Shown: piece by piece, positions 53,388 through 63,829 of the stretch
Layout: the number at the start of each line of letters is the position of its first letter
Numbering within the stretch: the stretch's first letter is position 1
Assembly (NCBI GenBank): GCA_934747775.1
Contig: CAKVHA010000004.1
Coordinates: 1 to 64,000 of the forward strand
Direction: 5' to 3'
Length of the DNA stretch: 64,000 bases
Source of the DNA: an uncultured Clostridia bacterium
GTDB lineage: Bacteria > Bacillota > Clostridia > Christensenellales > UBA1242
Notes under the pieces: generated by a model
The model's database searches: none
The model's input: only the letters and a program-made list of their open reading frames with translations
What the model was told of the DNA's origin: nothing
Program-made: the position numbers and the translations under genes

Positions 53388-55385
53388 ATGTTTAGTTTTT
53401 TGGGAGAAACAGATTTTAAAATTTTCAGTTCAATTCTTGGTTTTTTAACCGAAATTGGCAAAATTCTTACCAATATGGACTATATTGTTTTTGGTGCGTT
53501 TGGAATACTTTTTTTAAGCATTTTAATCTGTTTAATTGTTTCTAGTAATACTTACGAGGTTAAGATTTTACGCTACATTAACAAGATGAACAAATATTTT
53601 AAGCGCAATCCGCACATTACAGACGACAACTTAATTTATGTTAACAATTGTTTTAAAAAAGCGCCTAAAAATATGCGTTATGCTTGGCAACAATATATGC
53701 TAAACCGCGATAAACTGCCTAGCGATTACATTAACACCGAAGTTTGTATTGACCAACCTATTAAGTCTAGTGCTCACGACAACACATCTAAAATTTTGCA
53801 TATGATTACTATCATTATCTCAATTTTAGCATTTGTTGCAGGGTTAACTTACATTAGGTGGATGGAAGATCCTGGTTCAACACTAAGTCTTGGCGGTGCT
53901 GATACAAAAAGTTATATGAGTTCGAGTTTGGCGTGGATTACAATTGCCGTTATTCCAATACTTGTTTATATTGTTGGTGCGGTTGTTGTTATTATATTAA
54001 AAGCCCGCCACACAGCCATTATTGCCGACGCATACAACTCGTTCCACGATTTTGAAAGATATATTAACAAAGCGTGCGGAACTCTTCCAAGTTTTATTGA
54101 TTACGAAGTTTTGTTTACACGTAAGGAAATTAGAGATGGTATTCCTGCATTGCAAGAATATCTAGAAAAACGTGCAATGGAAGAGCAAAAAGCAAAAGAA
54201 GAAGCCGAACTTAAAAGTTTGCCTTTTGAAGAGTACAACTTTGAAGAGTTGGGACTTGAAAACTCGCTGCTTATTGAGCGTGCTATGACCGAAAGTGAAA
54301 AGTTTTTTAATGTAAAACGTGATATGAACGATAAAATTGCCTCAAAACAAACTGAAATGGCAAGCTATCAAAAGAACTTTGATGAAGTAACAAAAGAATT
54401 TGAACGTAAAGCTCAAGCATACAGAGAAAACTTAAAACAACTTAACGAACAACTTAACAGTACAAGCGTTAACATTGAAGCAAACTATATTAAAAAGCGT
54501 TATCGTGAAGACCAACAAAAATTACAACAACTTGAAAAAGATTACGAAATTGCAACAATAAGGTTTAACAAACAACAAACCGAAATTAATGCCGAAGTTG
54601 ACACCTACAAACAAGAAATTGCTCGTAAAAAAGAAGACCTTACTCGTGCTATGACCGAAGAAGGCAAAGCATATGCAAACAAAATTTATGGCATTATTAA
54701 TACTAAAATAACCGAACAAAATAAGCCAGAAATGGAAAAACTTACTCAACGTCTAAGTGATATGCAAGATCAAATTACAAACTTAGATGCGGAAATTAGA
54801 GAAAAAGAATCGAATGTTGGCGTTTTAAATGGCAAGGTTGCCGATTTGGAATTTGACCTTAATACTAAAAAAGCTGAAATTGAAGCAATTAAAAACTTGC
54901 GTGAATATCTAACTAGTCCAGAATTTAGACAACGCGTTATTGACGGCAAGAAAGCAAGAAAAGAAAGTGGAATAGATAGTGCAAGCATAGAAGAATTGCG
55001 TGACCGTACTGCAACAGCCGAAGAAGAGTTGAAAATTGCGAACGAAAAACAACAGCAAATGGCTGCGCAAGAAAGCGAGTTGTTAAGAAAACTAAAACAA
55101 CTTGAAGACAACGAAAAAGAATATTTAAAAGAAAAAGCTTTAAATGATAGTCTTAAAGAATCGGAAACAAGTTTGAACGAAAAAATAAATAAGGTTAACA
55201 ACAATATTGTTAATGAAAATGCTTCATTAAAAGCAAACGAAGCTGATTTAATGGGCGAAATTAATAAGACCTTAGAAAATTTGGACGAAGAGAAAAAAGA
55301 AGAAAAAACCGAAACTAAAAAGAAAAACCTAAGTGCTCTTCAAGCAAATATGGACAAACTTAAAAACAAAAGCAAAAAGAAATAA
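53388..55385 (+). CDS. Three-helix membrane protein with a very long cytoplasmic coiled coil
   Basis: A 665-residue protein. It has one N-terminal membrane helix (about 32-53), a soluble segment of about 85 residues (LRYINKMNKYFKRNP onward), two more helices at about 137-157 and 181-204 separated by an Asp/Gly/Ser loop, and then, from about residue 270 to the end, a nearly continuous coiled coil rich in Glu, Lys, Gln and Asn. The helix-long-loop-helix-helix order resembles MotA/ExbB/ZorA-type proteins, but I see no clear sequence signature. The start at 53388 follows AGGAG. It is a single gene with its own promoter and terminator; no MotB/ZorB-like partner lies nearby. Confidence 0.6.
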   Translation: MFSFLGETDFKIFSSILGFLTEIGKILTNMDYIVFGAFGILFLSILICLIVSSNTYEVKILRYINKMNKYFKRNPHITDDNLIYVNNCFKKAPKNMRYAWQQYMLNRDKLPSDYINTEVCIDQPIKSSAHDNTSKILHMITIIISILAFVAGLTYIRWMEDPGSTLSLGGADTKSYMSSSLAWITIAVIPILVYIVGAVVVIILKARHTAIIADAYNSFHDFERYINKACGTLPSFIDYEVLFTRKEIRDGIPALQEYLEKRAMEEQKAKEEAELKSLPFEEYNFEELGLENSLLIERAMTESEKFFNVKRDMNDKIASKQTEMASYQKNFDEVTKEFERKAQAYRENLKQLNEQLNSTSVNIEANYIKKRYREDQQKLQQLEKDYEIATIRFNKQQTEINAEVDTYKQEIARKKEDLTRAMTEEGKAYANKIYGIINTKITEQNKPEMEKLTQRLSDMQDQITNLDAEIREKESNVGVLNGKVADLEFDLNTKKAEIEAIKNLREYLTSPEFRQRVIDGKKARKESGIDSASIEELRDRTATAEEELKIANEKQQQMAAQESELLRKLKQLEDNEKEYLKEKALNDSLKESETSLNEKINKVNNNIVNENASLKANEADLMGEINKTLENLDEEKKEEKTETKKKNLSALQANMDKLKNKSKKK

Positions 55386-55426
55386 TCTTTAAATAATTGT
55401 TTTAAATGTTAATATGGCTTTAATAA

Positions 55427-55464
55427 AAAATAGGAAGATTTTAACCGCTTCCTATTTTTTTTGA
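55427..55464. terminator. Terminator after the coiled-coil gene
   Basis: AATAGGAAG (55429-55437) pairs with CTTCCTATT (55448-55456), A-run before and T8 after, so both strands may use it. Confidence 0.85.
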
Positions 55465-55599
55465 TTTTTATGTTTGTAAAGAAAAAAATGTTTTAAAATA
55501 TTGTTTGTTGAAAATTATTTGAACAATTTTATTTATTGTAAATCACTTGAAGATGTTTGTTTAGCGTTGTTACCATTAATCATTGTTTTTGTTAAAAGC

Positions 55600-56295
55600 T
55601 TATTTGCTGTTTAGTGTAAGTTCTCTTAATTTTCCATAATACTTAAGTTTGTTTATAAGGTTTGTGTTGATAATTGCACCTGCTTTTGCTAGCACTTCGC
55701 CGTTGTCATTTAAAATGTCTTTTTTAACTTTCCTTTTCAATAAAAAATTGTATCCCGTAATTTCGCGAGTAGGGGTGACAACCTTTTGAATGCTTACAAT
55801 GTTTGTTGTGTTGGACTGTTTAAAATTAAAACTATTTTTTTCTTTAAATTTACTTAAACTAACTTTTTTTTCGCTTAATAAAATAAGTTCGTCCGATAAC
55901 CCAATAATGTGATTTTTAGGATATGTTTTGCCATTAATTTCAATACTATGCAAAGAGCTATTTTCTAGGTTTATTTCGTCCACTTTTCCAATTTTAGTTC
56001 CGTCCAAATCATAACAAATGGCGTTTAGGGGACAAACCAGTTTTTTTAGACTTAACTCCTTATTTTCGTACAATGTAATTTTGCTGGAATTTGCAATAAA
56101 TATGGCGTTGTTGCTTGTTTTATAAATATTTTTATACTCCACAACCTTGTATTCGTCGTTTTCATCGTTGTAAACAAGCAAGTTTGCAAGTTGTTTTTTG
56201 TTTGCATCTACGCACACACGCTCCACATATCCTTCAATTTTAAGTTTGCATAAATTTATAACAGGTAGCGATATTAATTCGCTTAGCTTTATCAT
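55600..56295 (-). CDS. PRC-barrel domain protein, 231 aa
   Basis: The opening SELISLPVINLCKLKIEGYVERVCVD is a PRC-barrel start (S-x-L-I-G-x-P-V-x-x-x-x-G). A second PRC-like segment follows at residues about 85-135 (VCPLNAICYDLDGTKIGKVDEI). The C-terminal region has KVVTPTREITGYNFLLKRKV and LNDNGEVLAKAGAIINT. PRC-barrel proteins bind RNA, photosynthetic or sporulation partners; the role here is unknown. AGGAGG lies 6 nt before the ATG. It is divergent from the SPFH gene. Confidence 0.7.
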   Translation of the reverse strand: MIKLSELISLPVINLCKLKIEGYVERVCVDANKKQLANLLVYNDENDEYKVVEYKNIYKTSNNAIFIANSSKITLYENKELSLKKLVCPLNAICYDLDGTKIGKVDEINLENSSLHSIEINGKTYPKNHIIGLSDELILLSEKKVSLSKFKEKNSFNFKQSNTTNIVSIQKVVTPTREITGYNFLLKRKVKKDILNDNGEVLAKAGAIINTNLINKLKYYGKLRELTLNSK

Positions 56296-56391
56296 ACTTG
56301 TCCTCCTGCGGTCAAAATGAAATTTGTTTTATAATATTTTATTTTTTTCTCAAAGTATTTATGCTAATTATTTTTTTATTTGCATAATTCG

Positions 56392-56400
56392 TGCTATAAT
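56392..56400 (+). promoter_or_regulatory. Extended -10 promoter abutting the SPFH gene
   Basis: TGC-TATAAT (56392-56400). The ATG at 56407 is seven bases past the end of the -10, about where transcription would begin. Confidence 0.65.
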
Positions 56401-56406
56401 TTCTTT

Positions 56407-57315
56407 ATGGGAATATTGAGTTCAATAAAAAAAATGTTTTCTAAAAACATTGATTGTAGCGAAAAATTGGGTGATACTCCATTTTACAATTACTCGTTAA
56501 CAAACAGAGTGGTGTATGTGGGGTCTAACATCATAGTTAAAGAAGGCTATGAAGCTGTTTTTGTGTGCCGCAACAAGGTTACAGATTGCTTGCCTGCTGG
56601 TAAACACTCAATTATTGCAAGCAACTTGCCCAACACTTTTAAGCGAATGCACTTGCTTAAAGCAAATGGTAAAGGTAACTTTAAAAACAAGTTTAAAGTG
56701 GATATATATTTTGTGCAAAAACATTACGATATTATTGTTGAGTTTTTAGCAAAACAACCATATGAAGCAAAAACAAAAACTTTTGGGCGAGTTAAGGCTT
56801 TTCCAGAAGGAAAATGTATTGTAAATGTCACCGACAGCAAAAAACTTATTTCGTTTTTGTTGTTAGAGCGACCATATGCCACAACCAATGACTTTTTTTC
56901 TACTATTAGCGAGCAAGTTGGCAATGCGGTTAGTGAAAAATTGATGAAATCAAATAAGCCGTTTATTAAAATTCTAACCGAAAAAAGCGACATTAGCGAG
57001 TATTTTAAAATTGTGATGTTAAACCTAGATTATATGGGTATTGAAGTTAATGCGGTGGATATAATTAGTATGCAAGTGTCACCAATGCTTGAAAAGAAAG
57101 TTAGTGAAAAACTTAAAGAATATCGCGATGCTAATGTTGATATCTCAACCGATAGCTTTGAAGAAGTGCCTACAATTGGTGGGATTAATGTTAGTTTTGA
57201 CGGAAATATTACAAGCGAGCAGAAAAACACAAAAACGTGTTATGCTTGCGGTGGAGTGGTTGATGTGGCTGCAAAATTTTGCCCTAATTGTGGTGCAAAA
57301 CAAAATTTGGGCTAA
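56407..57315 (+). CDS. SPFH-domain protein with C-terminal zinc ribbon
   Basis: A 302-residue protein resembling the 'virion core protein'/YdjI group of SPFH proteins: a beta-rich N-terminal part (residues about 30-160, with IIVKEGYEAVFVCRNKV and FKVDIYFVQK), then a helical part ending MEKK-type SEKLKEYRDANVD, then a zinc ribbon CYACGGVVDVAAKFCPNCG near the end. YdjI-type proteins act at the membrane with phage-shock or lipid partners; here the role is unknown. The frame extends to 56380, but the -10 box TATAAT at 56395-56400 sits between, so I start at 56407, which leaves almost no untranslated leader. Confidence 0.75.
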   Translation: MGILSSIKKMFSKNIDCSEKLGDTPFYNYSLTNRVVYVGSNIIVKEGYEAVFVCRNKVTDCLPAGKHSIIASNLPNTFKRMHLLKANGKGNFKNKFKVDIYFVQKHYDIIVEFLAKQPYEAKTKTFGRVKAFPEGKCIVNVTDSKKLISFLLLERPYATTNDFFSTISEQVGNAVSEKLMKSNKPFIKILTEKSDISEYFKIVMLNLDYMGIEVNAVDIISMQVSPMLEKKVSEKLKEYRDANVDISTDSFEEVPTIGGINVSFDGNITSEQKNTKTCYACGGVVDVAAKFCPNCGAKQNLG

Positions 57316-57329
57316 CCCGCTTAATTTGT

Positions 57330-57358
57330 TTGGATTTTTAACAATATTTATATATAAT
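57330..57358 (+). promoter_or_regulatory. Promoter of the GT2-like gene
   Basis: TTGGAT (57330-57335), 17 bp, TATAAT (57353-57358). Further on, GTGGTTTTTC near 57373 can pair with AAAAAAACCGC near 57412, just before the ribosome site. Confidence 0.7.
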
Positions 57359-57439
57359 ATAATAAATAATATGTGTGGTTTTTCTAACATTTAAGTACTA
57401 TGCAATTTATAAAAAAACCGCTACATTAAGGAGATTATT

Positions 57440-58330
57440 ATGAAAGTTGCTTTTATTGTTCCTGTTTTAAATGACTGCGATGTAAAACAAAGATACGACG
57501 CAGCAGAAGCCGCTTGCAAAGAAATGAATGTTGACTTTGAAATAGTGTTTGCCTTTAATAGCAAACTAAACAATATGTTTTCGCTTGTTAGAAGCACATT
57601 TATTGAAAACAAAAAAGTTAAGGCTTTTAAGGTGGATAGGGTTGTTAATCAACACAAACTTATTACACTTGCAATGAAAGAATGTGAAAACTATGACGCA
57701 ACAATTATTTATTCGGGCAAGGAAACAATAAATGTTGATGTTGTTAAAGCGTTTTTAACTAGCTGGATGGCTGGCAATAAAATAGTGTATCTTAAAAAGG
57801 TTTACTCTGGGGCTAAAAAAGTTGGCGTTTGGATTAAAAGCCTTATTTACAGGCTTGGCACTAAAATTATGGGCGTGTTTAAAGATATTGGTGCAGAAAC
57901 CGATATTCAACTTTTAGATAAAGATGTTGTAATTACAATAAACCAATTACCAGAAAAAAACAGGCATCTTCGCACGCTAGACTCGTTTATAGGCTACAAC
58001 ACTGACATTATAAAAATGGAAGTTGATAGCAAAATTAAGGATAGCAAAAACTATATAGATAAAAGCAAAAAATGTAAAATTGATATTGCTTTATCTGCTA
58101 TTTTCTTTGTTTTGTGTATTGCAGCCCTAACAGTTGGTATATTATCGCTTGCTCTAAATTGGAAAATGCGCTGGATGCTAACCATGTTTATATGGGTGGG
58201 CTTTGTTATTTTTGCTTTGTTTGCTCTTGTGTTTTTTACTAAAAAAGAACTCCGCGTTAGGGTTGGGGATAGTGAAGATATGAGCGACATTAACGAGCTT
58301 ATAGATAAAATGGAAAAATATAACTACTAA
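57440..58330 (+). CDS. Degenerate GT2-like membrane protein
   Basis: A 296-residue protein whose first 200 residues look like a GtrB/DPM-type glycosyltransferase: it opens MKVAFIVPVLND, and residues about 125-195 (SLIYRLGTKIMGVFKDIGAETDIQLLD and LPEKNRHLRTLDSFIGYNTD) match the acceptor part. The metal-binding DxD is missing, with IIYSGKETINVD where it would fall. Two membrane helices follow near 213-235 and 245-265. Activity as a glycosyltransferase is doubtful; a binding role is possible. GGAG precedes the ATG. It has its own promoter and terminator. Confidence 0.62.
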   Translation: MKVAFIVPVLNDCDVKQRYDAAEAACKEMNVDFEIVFAFNSKLNNMFSLVRSTFIENKKVKAFKVDRVVNQHKLITLAMKECENYDATIIYSGKETINVDVVKAFLTSWMAGNKIVYLKKVYSGAKKVGVWIKSLIYRLGTKIMGVFKDIGAETDIQLLDKDVVITINQLPEKNRHLRTLDSFIGYNTDIIKMEVDSKIKDSKNYIDKSKKCKIDIALSAIFFVLCIAALTVGILSLALNWKMRWMLTMFIWVGFVIFALFALVFFTKKELRVRVGDSEDMSDINELIDKMEKYNY

Positions 58331-58336
58331 AAAATA

Positions 58337-58367
58337 GCCATATGAATGTGTTTCATATGGTTTTTTT
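58337..58367 (+). terminator. Terminator after the GT2-like gene
   Basis: CCATATGAA (58338-58346) pairs with TTTCATATGG (58351-58360), then T7. Confidence 0.9.
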
Positions 58368-58392
58368 ATCTAAATTTTGGCAAACAATATAA

Positions 58393-59469
<1,077 letters not shown>

Positions 59470-59478
59470 AACATATTT

Positions 59479-59511
59479 AATATCACTGCTTTTTAGCCGT
59501 GATATTTTTTT
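59479..59511 (+). terminator. gapA terminator
   Basis: AATATCAC (59479-59486) pairs with GTGATATT (59499-59506), then T-run. Confidence 0.85.
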
Positions 59512-59583
59512 AAAAGTCGTTAAAATATAAAAAACAATGTATCGCACAAATTTGTATAAAAATTTTAATTTTGTTAAATTTGT

Positions 59584-59612
59584 TTGACTTATTCACTATT
59601 TTAGTGATACCC
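59584..59612 (+). promoter_or_regulatory. Promoter with embedded palindrome ahead of the pilin-like gene
   Basis: TTGACT (59584-59589), then a perfect palindrome TCACTA-TTT-TAGTGA (59593-59607) filling the spacer, then ATACCC near 59607-59612 as a weak -10. The placement is that of an operator for a repressor or activator. Confidence 0.5.
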
Positions 59613-59651
59613 TTATGTAAATATATAAATAACAAAAGGTATGTGAAAATT

Positions 59652-60119
59652 ATGCAAGCATTTATGTTGAGAATGATGAATTTTGTTCTTGCTGTTAATA
59701 ACACGAGAAAAGATTCGGCTGGGACTGCAGTTTGGCCTGATTCGGGAAATGAAAGCGGTGTTTGGGCAAAATGGTCAGATGCACAAAGAAAAGCGTGGAA
59801 TGCTGGTACTGCTAAGTGGATAATTGATATTTTGTATCCAATCTTGAATGTGTTAAATACTTTACTTGTTCCTGTTATTATTGTTCTTGGTGTTGCTGGA
59901 TCAATTTATGCAATTGTACTAGGTGTAAACTATTCAAAAGCTGAGAGTGCCGACAAACGTGAAGAAGCTAAAAAGCGTCTTATTAATGCGGTTATTGGTG
60001 TTGTAATTATTCTTGTAGCATTAATTGGTATGAAAATCTTTATCGCCAACGCACCAGAAATCTTTGGTTGGGTAAATAAAAATGCTGATAATAAAGATGT
60101 TGATTTAGGGGAAAACTAA
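59652..60119 (+). CDS. Pilin-like two-helix membrane protein (VirB2/TrbC or Mbov_0395 type)
   Basis: A 155-residue protein with a polar N-terminal half (VWPDSGNESGVWAKWSDAQ) and two long hydrophobic helices at about 62-90 (ILNVLNTLLVPVIIVLGVAG) and 112-135, joined by NYSKAESADKREEAKKRLINA. That charged connector and the AV-IGVVIILV second helix are typical of conjugation-type pilins and their relatives in Mollicutes and Clostridia. No T4SS gene is visible here. I prefer the ATG at 59652; the frame opens earlier, but the promoter lies there and no clear ribosome site is seen for either. Function unknown. Confidence 0.55.
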   Translation: MQAFMLRMMNFVLAVNNTRKDSAGTAVWPDSGNESGVWAKWSDAQRKAWNAGTAKWIIDILYPILNVLNTLLVPVIIVLGVAGSIYAIVLGVNYSKAESADKREEAKKRLINAVIGVVIILVALIGMKIFIANAPEIFGWVNKNADNKDVDLGEN

Positions 60120-60141
60120 AATTAAATAAATATTAAAATAA

Positions 60142-60187
60142 AACACTATTAAATTATATCCTTGTGGATGGTTTAATAGTGTTTTTT
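60142..60187 (+). terminator. Terminator after the pilin-like gene
   Basis: AACACTATTAAA (60142-60153) pairs with TTTAATAGTGTT (60172-60183), with an inner ATCC/GGAT stem, then T-run. Confidence 0.9.
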
Positions 60188-60232
60188 ATGCTCAAATTAT
60201 TATGTATTTGTTTGTAGTGGAAGCTAAAGGTG

Positions 60233-60241
60233 TGATATAAT
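60233..60241 (+). promoter_or_regulatory. Extended -10 promoter of the TM2 gene
   Basis: TGA-TATAAT (60233-60241), with TTGTAG as a weak -35 18 bp upstream. Confidence 0.65.
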
Positions 60242-60259
60242 AATATTAGGAGATAATTT

Positions 60260-60760
60260 ATGAGATGTCCTATTTGTGGATGTAAAGTTAAATATGGAAT
60301 TTGTCCTTACTGTAAGGTTACTGACGACCAAATTAAGGGCGCTAGCAACAAAAAAGCAAAGGAATGCCTAAAAAAAGGCGAAAAGGATAAGGTTGTGTTG
60401 TCTAGCACAATGCCAAGCGATTTAAACCGTACACGAGTTTTGTTGTTTGCAATTCTTTTGGGGTTGTGGGGCGGACACAGTTATTATATTGGCAGGGTTA
60501 AGCGGGGACTTTTTAGTTCTATTACGTTTATAGTGTCGTTTATGTCGTTTGTGGTGTATCGCACGTGGTTGGAAACAAGCAAAGCGATGGCTATAATAAT
60601 GTATTTATGTGTGTTTGTGGAAGTTATTGCGCTATGTATGTGGCTTGGCGACATTATTAAAACACTATGTAAAACATTGCCGGTGCCAGTTGTATTGCCG
60701 GAAAAAGTTGAGTTGCAAACTCTGGTAGCAGAAAAGAAAAAGGCAAAAAAAGTAAAATAA
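60260..60760 (+). CDS. TM2-domain membrane protein with N-terminal zinc ribbon
   Basis: A 166-residue protein. Residues 1-20 form a four-cysteine zinc ribbon (MRCPICGCKV then ICPYCKV). After a basic linker come three hydrophobic helices with the TM2 motif LLGLWGGHSYYIGRVKRGLF at about 69-88. The C-terminus is basic (EKKKAKKVK). TM2 proteins are small membrane proteins of unknown role. AGGAG precedes the ATG. It lies between the pilin-like gene and eno as its own unit. Confidence 0.8.
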   Translation: MRCPICGCKVKYGICPYCKVTDDQIKGASNKKAKECLKKGEKDKVVLSSTMPSDLNRTRVLLFAILLGLWGGHSYYIGRVKRGLFSSITFIVSFMSFVVYRTWLETSKAMAIIMYLCVFVEVIALCMWLGDIIKTLCKTLPVPVVLPEKVELQTLVAEKKKAKKVK

Positions 60761-60793
60761 TACAGATTTTAGTTGGTCTAAATAAAAATATCT

Positions 60794-60827
60794 AATAAGG
60801 CTAAAAGGAATATAGCCTTATTTTTTT
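60794..60827 (+). terminator. Terminator before eno
   Basis: AATAAGGCTA (60794-60803) pairs with TAGCCTTATT (60813-60822), then T-run. Confidence 0.9.
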
Positions 60828-60845
60828 GCCTTGAAAAGCAAATTG

Positions 60846-62192
<1,347 letters not shown>

Positions 62193-62210
62193 AAAGGTTA
62201 ATAATATAAA

Positions 62211-62237
62211 AATAACGGCATATGCCGTTATTTTTTT
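62211..62237 (+). terminator. eno terminator
   Basis: A perfect palindrome AATAACGGCA/TGCCGTTATT (62211-62232) followed by T7. The end of the T-run also supplies the first bases of the next promoter's -35 box. Confidence 0.92.
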
Positions 62238-62264
62238 GCAAAAAACAGTAAAATTTGATATAAT
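62236..62264 (+). promoter_or_regulatory. Promoter of yigZ-recX-acpS
   Basis: TTGCAA (62236-62241), 17 bp, TATAAT (62259-62264); the ATG of yigZ is at 62271, six bases after the -10. Confidence 0.82.
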
Positions 62265-62270
62265 AATTAT

Positions 62271-62849
62271 ATGGAAACAATTTTAAATAAAGTGCAAGAT
62301 TTATATGAAATTAAAAAGAGCAAATTCTATTCATATTTGCTGCCTGTTTTTAATTTTGACGATGTAAAAATTGCATTAGACGAAATAAAAAAAGAACATA
62401 AAAATGCCACACACATTTGTTATGCTTGTGTTACTACTATACCGAATATGGAGCGCTGCTCAGACGATGGCGAGCCAGACGGAACAGCAGGAAAACCGCT
62501 TTTGGAACTGCTAAAAAAACGCGGGCTTAACAATGTGCTTTTAGTTGTTGTTAGATATTTTGGCGGAATAAAACTTGGTGCTGGTGGGCTTATTAGAGCG
62601 TACACTTCTGCTGGGGTTTTGGTGTGCGATGGTGCGCAAATAGTAAACAAAATTAACTACTTAAAATACACATTAGTGTGTGATATTGATGATGCAAAAA
62701 ATGTACTATCAAAACTTAAAACGTATGAAATAGAAGTGACTAACATTGAGTATTCTAGTGAAGTAAAATTTGACATTAAGATAAGCGAAACCGAAACTAA
62801 CAAACTAAAACTTTTGGGTGACAATATAAGGATAATTAAAAATGGATAA
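62271..62849 (+). CDS. yigZ: YigZ/IMPACT family protein (UPF0029)
   Basis: A 192-residue protein of the YigZ/IMPACT family. It has the signature CSDDGEPDGTAGKPLLELL (positions about 63-81) and VVVRYFGGIKLGAGGLIRAY (about 90-109), followed by a C-terminal ferredoxin-like domain. Its yeast/human relatives affect translation control; the bacterial role is unclear. There is no ribosome site because the promoter's -10 box ends six bases before the ATG, so the mRNA is probably leaderless. It overlaps recX by 8 nt. Confidence 0.92.
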   Translation: METILNKVQDLYEIKKSKFYSYLLPVFNFDDVKIALDEIKKEHKNATHICYACVTTIPNMERCSDDGEPDGTAGKPLLELLKKRGLNNVLLVVVRYFGGIKLGAGGLIRAYTSAGVLVCDGAQIVNKINYLKYTLVCDIDDAKNVLSKLKTYEIEVTNIEYSSEVKFDIKISETETNKLKLLGDNIRIIKNG

Positions 62850-63471
62850 AATAAAAATAAGCAAAGTTGAAGTGCAAAAAAATCACAGCGATAGGGTGAG
62901 TATATTTGTAGACGACAATTATTTTGCAAGTATGTACTTGGATACGGCTGTAAAATATGGCATAAAAAAAGACTTAGAAATAGATGAAGAAACATTAAAA
63001 AATTACATTTTGGAAAGTGAAAAACACCTTGCTTTTGATAAGGCTGTAAACTATCAAAATAGTGCATTTAAAACAAAAAAACAAATTAGAGATTATCTAA
63101 ACAAAAAAAGCTACGATAAATTAGTTGTTGATTATGTGATTAATAAAATGGAAGAATACGGCTTTTTAAACGATAGCAAATTTGCCGATATGTACATAAG
63201 CACATATGATAAAAAGTATGGACCTAATATGCTAAAAACCAAACTTTTGCAAAAGGGAATTAGTAAAAACATTGTAGAAGAAAAATTGCAAGAATATTTA
63301 CCAAATGATGAAATTGTAGATAAATTACTGCTAAAAAAATTAGGAAATAAAGAACCAACTACCGAGAATTTGACAAAATGTATAAGGTTTTTGTCAAGTA
63401 GGGGGTATGAATATGACACAATTAAAAAATCTATAAATAAAATTAAAAAAGGGGAAATGGATTATGAATAA
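62842..63471 (+). CDS. recX: RecX, regulator of RecA
   Basis: A 209-residue protein of three-helix repeats. YGFLNDSKFADMYISTY and KLLQKGISKNIVEEKLQEY are RecX-type repeats, and the beta-rich N-terminal domain (VSIFVDDNYFASMYLDTAVKYG) is the RecX extension of Firmicutes. It limits RecA filament growth. It overlaps yigZ by 8 nt and acpS by 8 nt, so translation is coupled. RecX is more often beside recA; here it sits with yigZ and acpS. Confidence 0.9.
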   Translation: MDKIKISKVEVQKNHSDRVSIFVDDNYFASMYLDTAVKYGIKKDLEIDEETLKNYILESEKHLAFDKAVNYQNSAFKTKKQIRDYLNKKSYDKLVVDYVINKMEEYGFLNDSKFADMYISTYDKKYGPNMLKTKLLQKGISKNIVEEKLQEYLPNDEIVDKLLLKKLGNKEPTTENLTKCIRFLSSRGYEYDTIKKSINKIKKGEMDYE

Positions 63472-63829
63472 AGTTGGAATTGATGTATTAGAAACAAAAA
63501 GAATGGAAGATTATATAAAACGCGAGCTTCCTATGGGAAAAATATTTACCGCGTATGAAATTGAATATATAAAACGTGTTGCAAAATCGGCATCGCGTAT
63601 GGCGGGAATTTTTAGCGCTAAAGAAGCATTTTTAAAAGCTACTGGTGTGGGTGTAAAAAATGGTGTTTCGTTGTTGGAAGTTGAAGTTAAACACGAAGAA
63701 AGTGGCAGACCATATTTAAACCTTATTGGCGCAGCTAAAGATGTTGTGAAAAAACTTGGTTTAAAAAATTGCGACATTAGCATTTCACACACTGATAATC
63801 TTGCAACCGCAATTTGCATTTTAAGTTAG
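63464..63829 (+). CDS. acpS: Holo-[acyl-carrier-protein] synthase
   Basis: A 121-residue phosphopantetheinyl transferase. The start GIDVLETKRMEDY has the Mg-binding Asp, FSAKEAFLKATGVG is the FSxKEAxxKAxGxG motif, and SISHTDNLATAICIL ends the protein. It attaches the 4'-phosphopantetheine arm to ACP for fatty acid synthesis. The start overlaps the end of recX. The length is typical for AcpS. Confidence 0.95.
   Translation: MNKVGIDVLETKRMEDYIKRELPMGKIFTAYEIEYIKRVAKSASRMAGIFSAKEAFLKATGVGVKNGVSLLEVEVKHEESGRPYLNLIGAAKDVVKKLGLKNCDISISHTDNLATAICILS

Noticed and set aside
53388..55385. A Zorya defence system
   Set aside because: Only the ZorA-like layout is present; no ZorB, helicase ZorD or other Zorya genes in the neighbourhood, which is housekeeping.
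59652..60119. A conjugative element
   Set aside because: No relaxase, ATPase or other T4SS gene, no integrase or repeats; a lone pilin-like gene is not enough.
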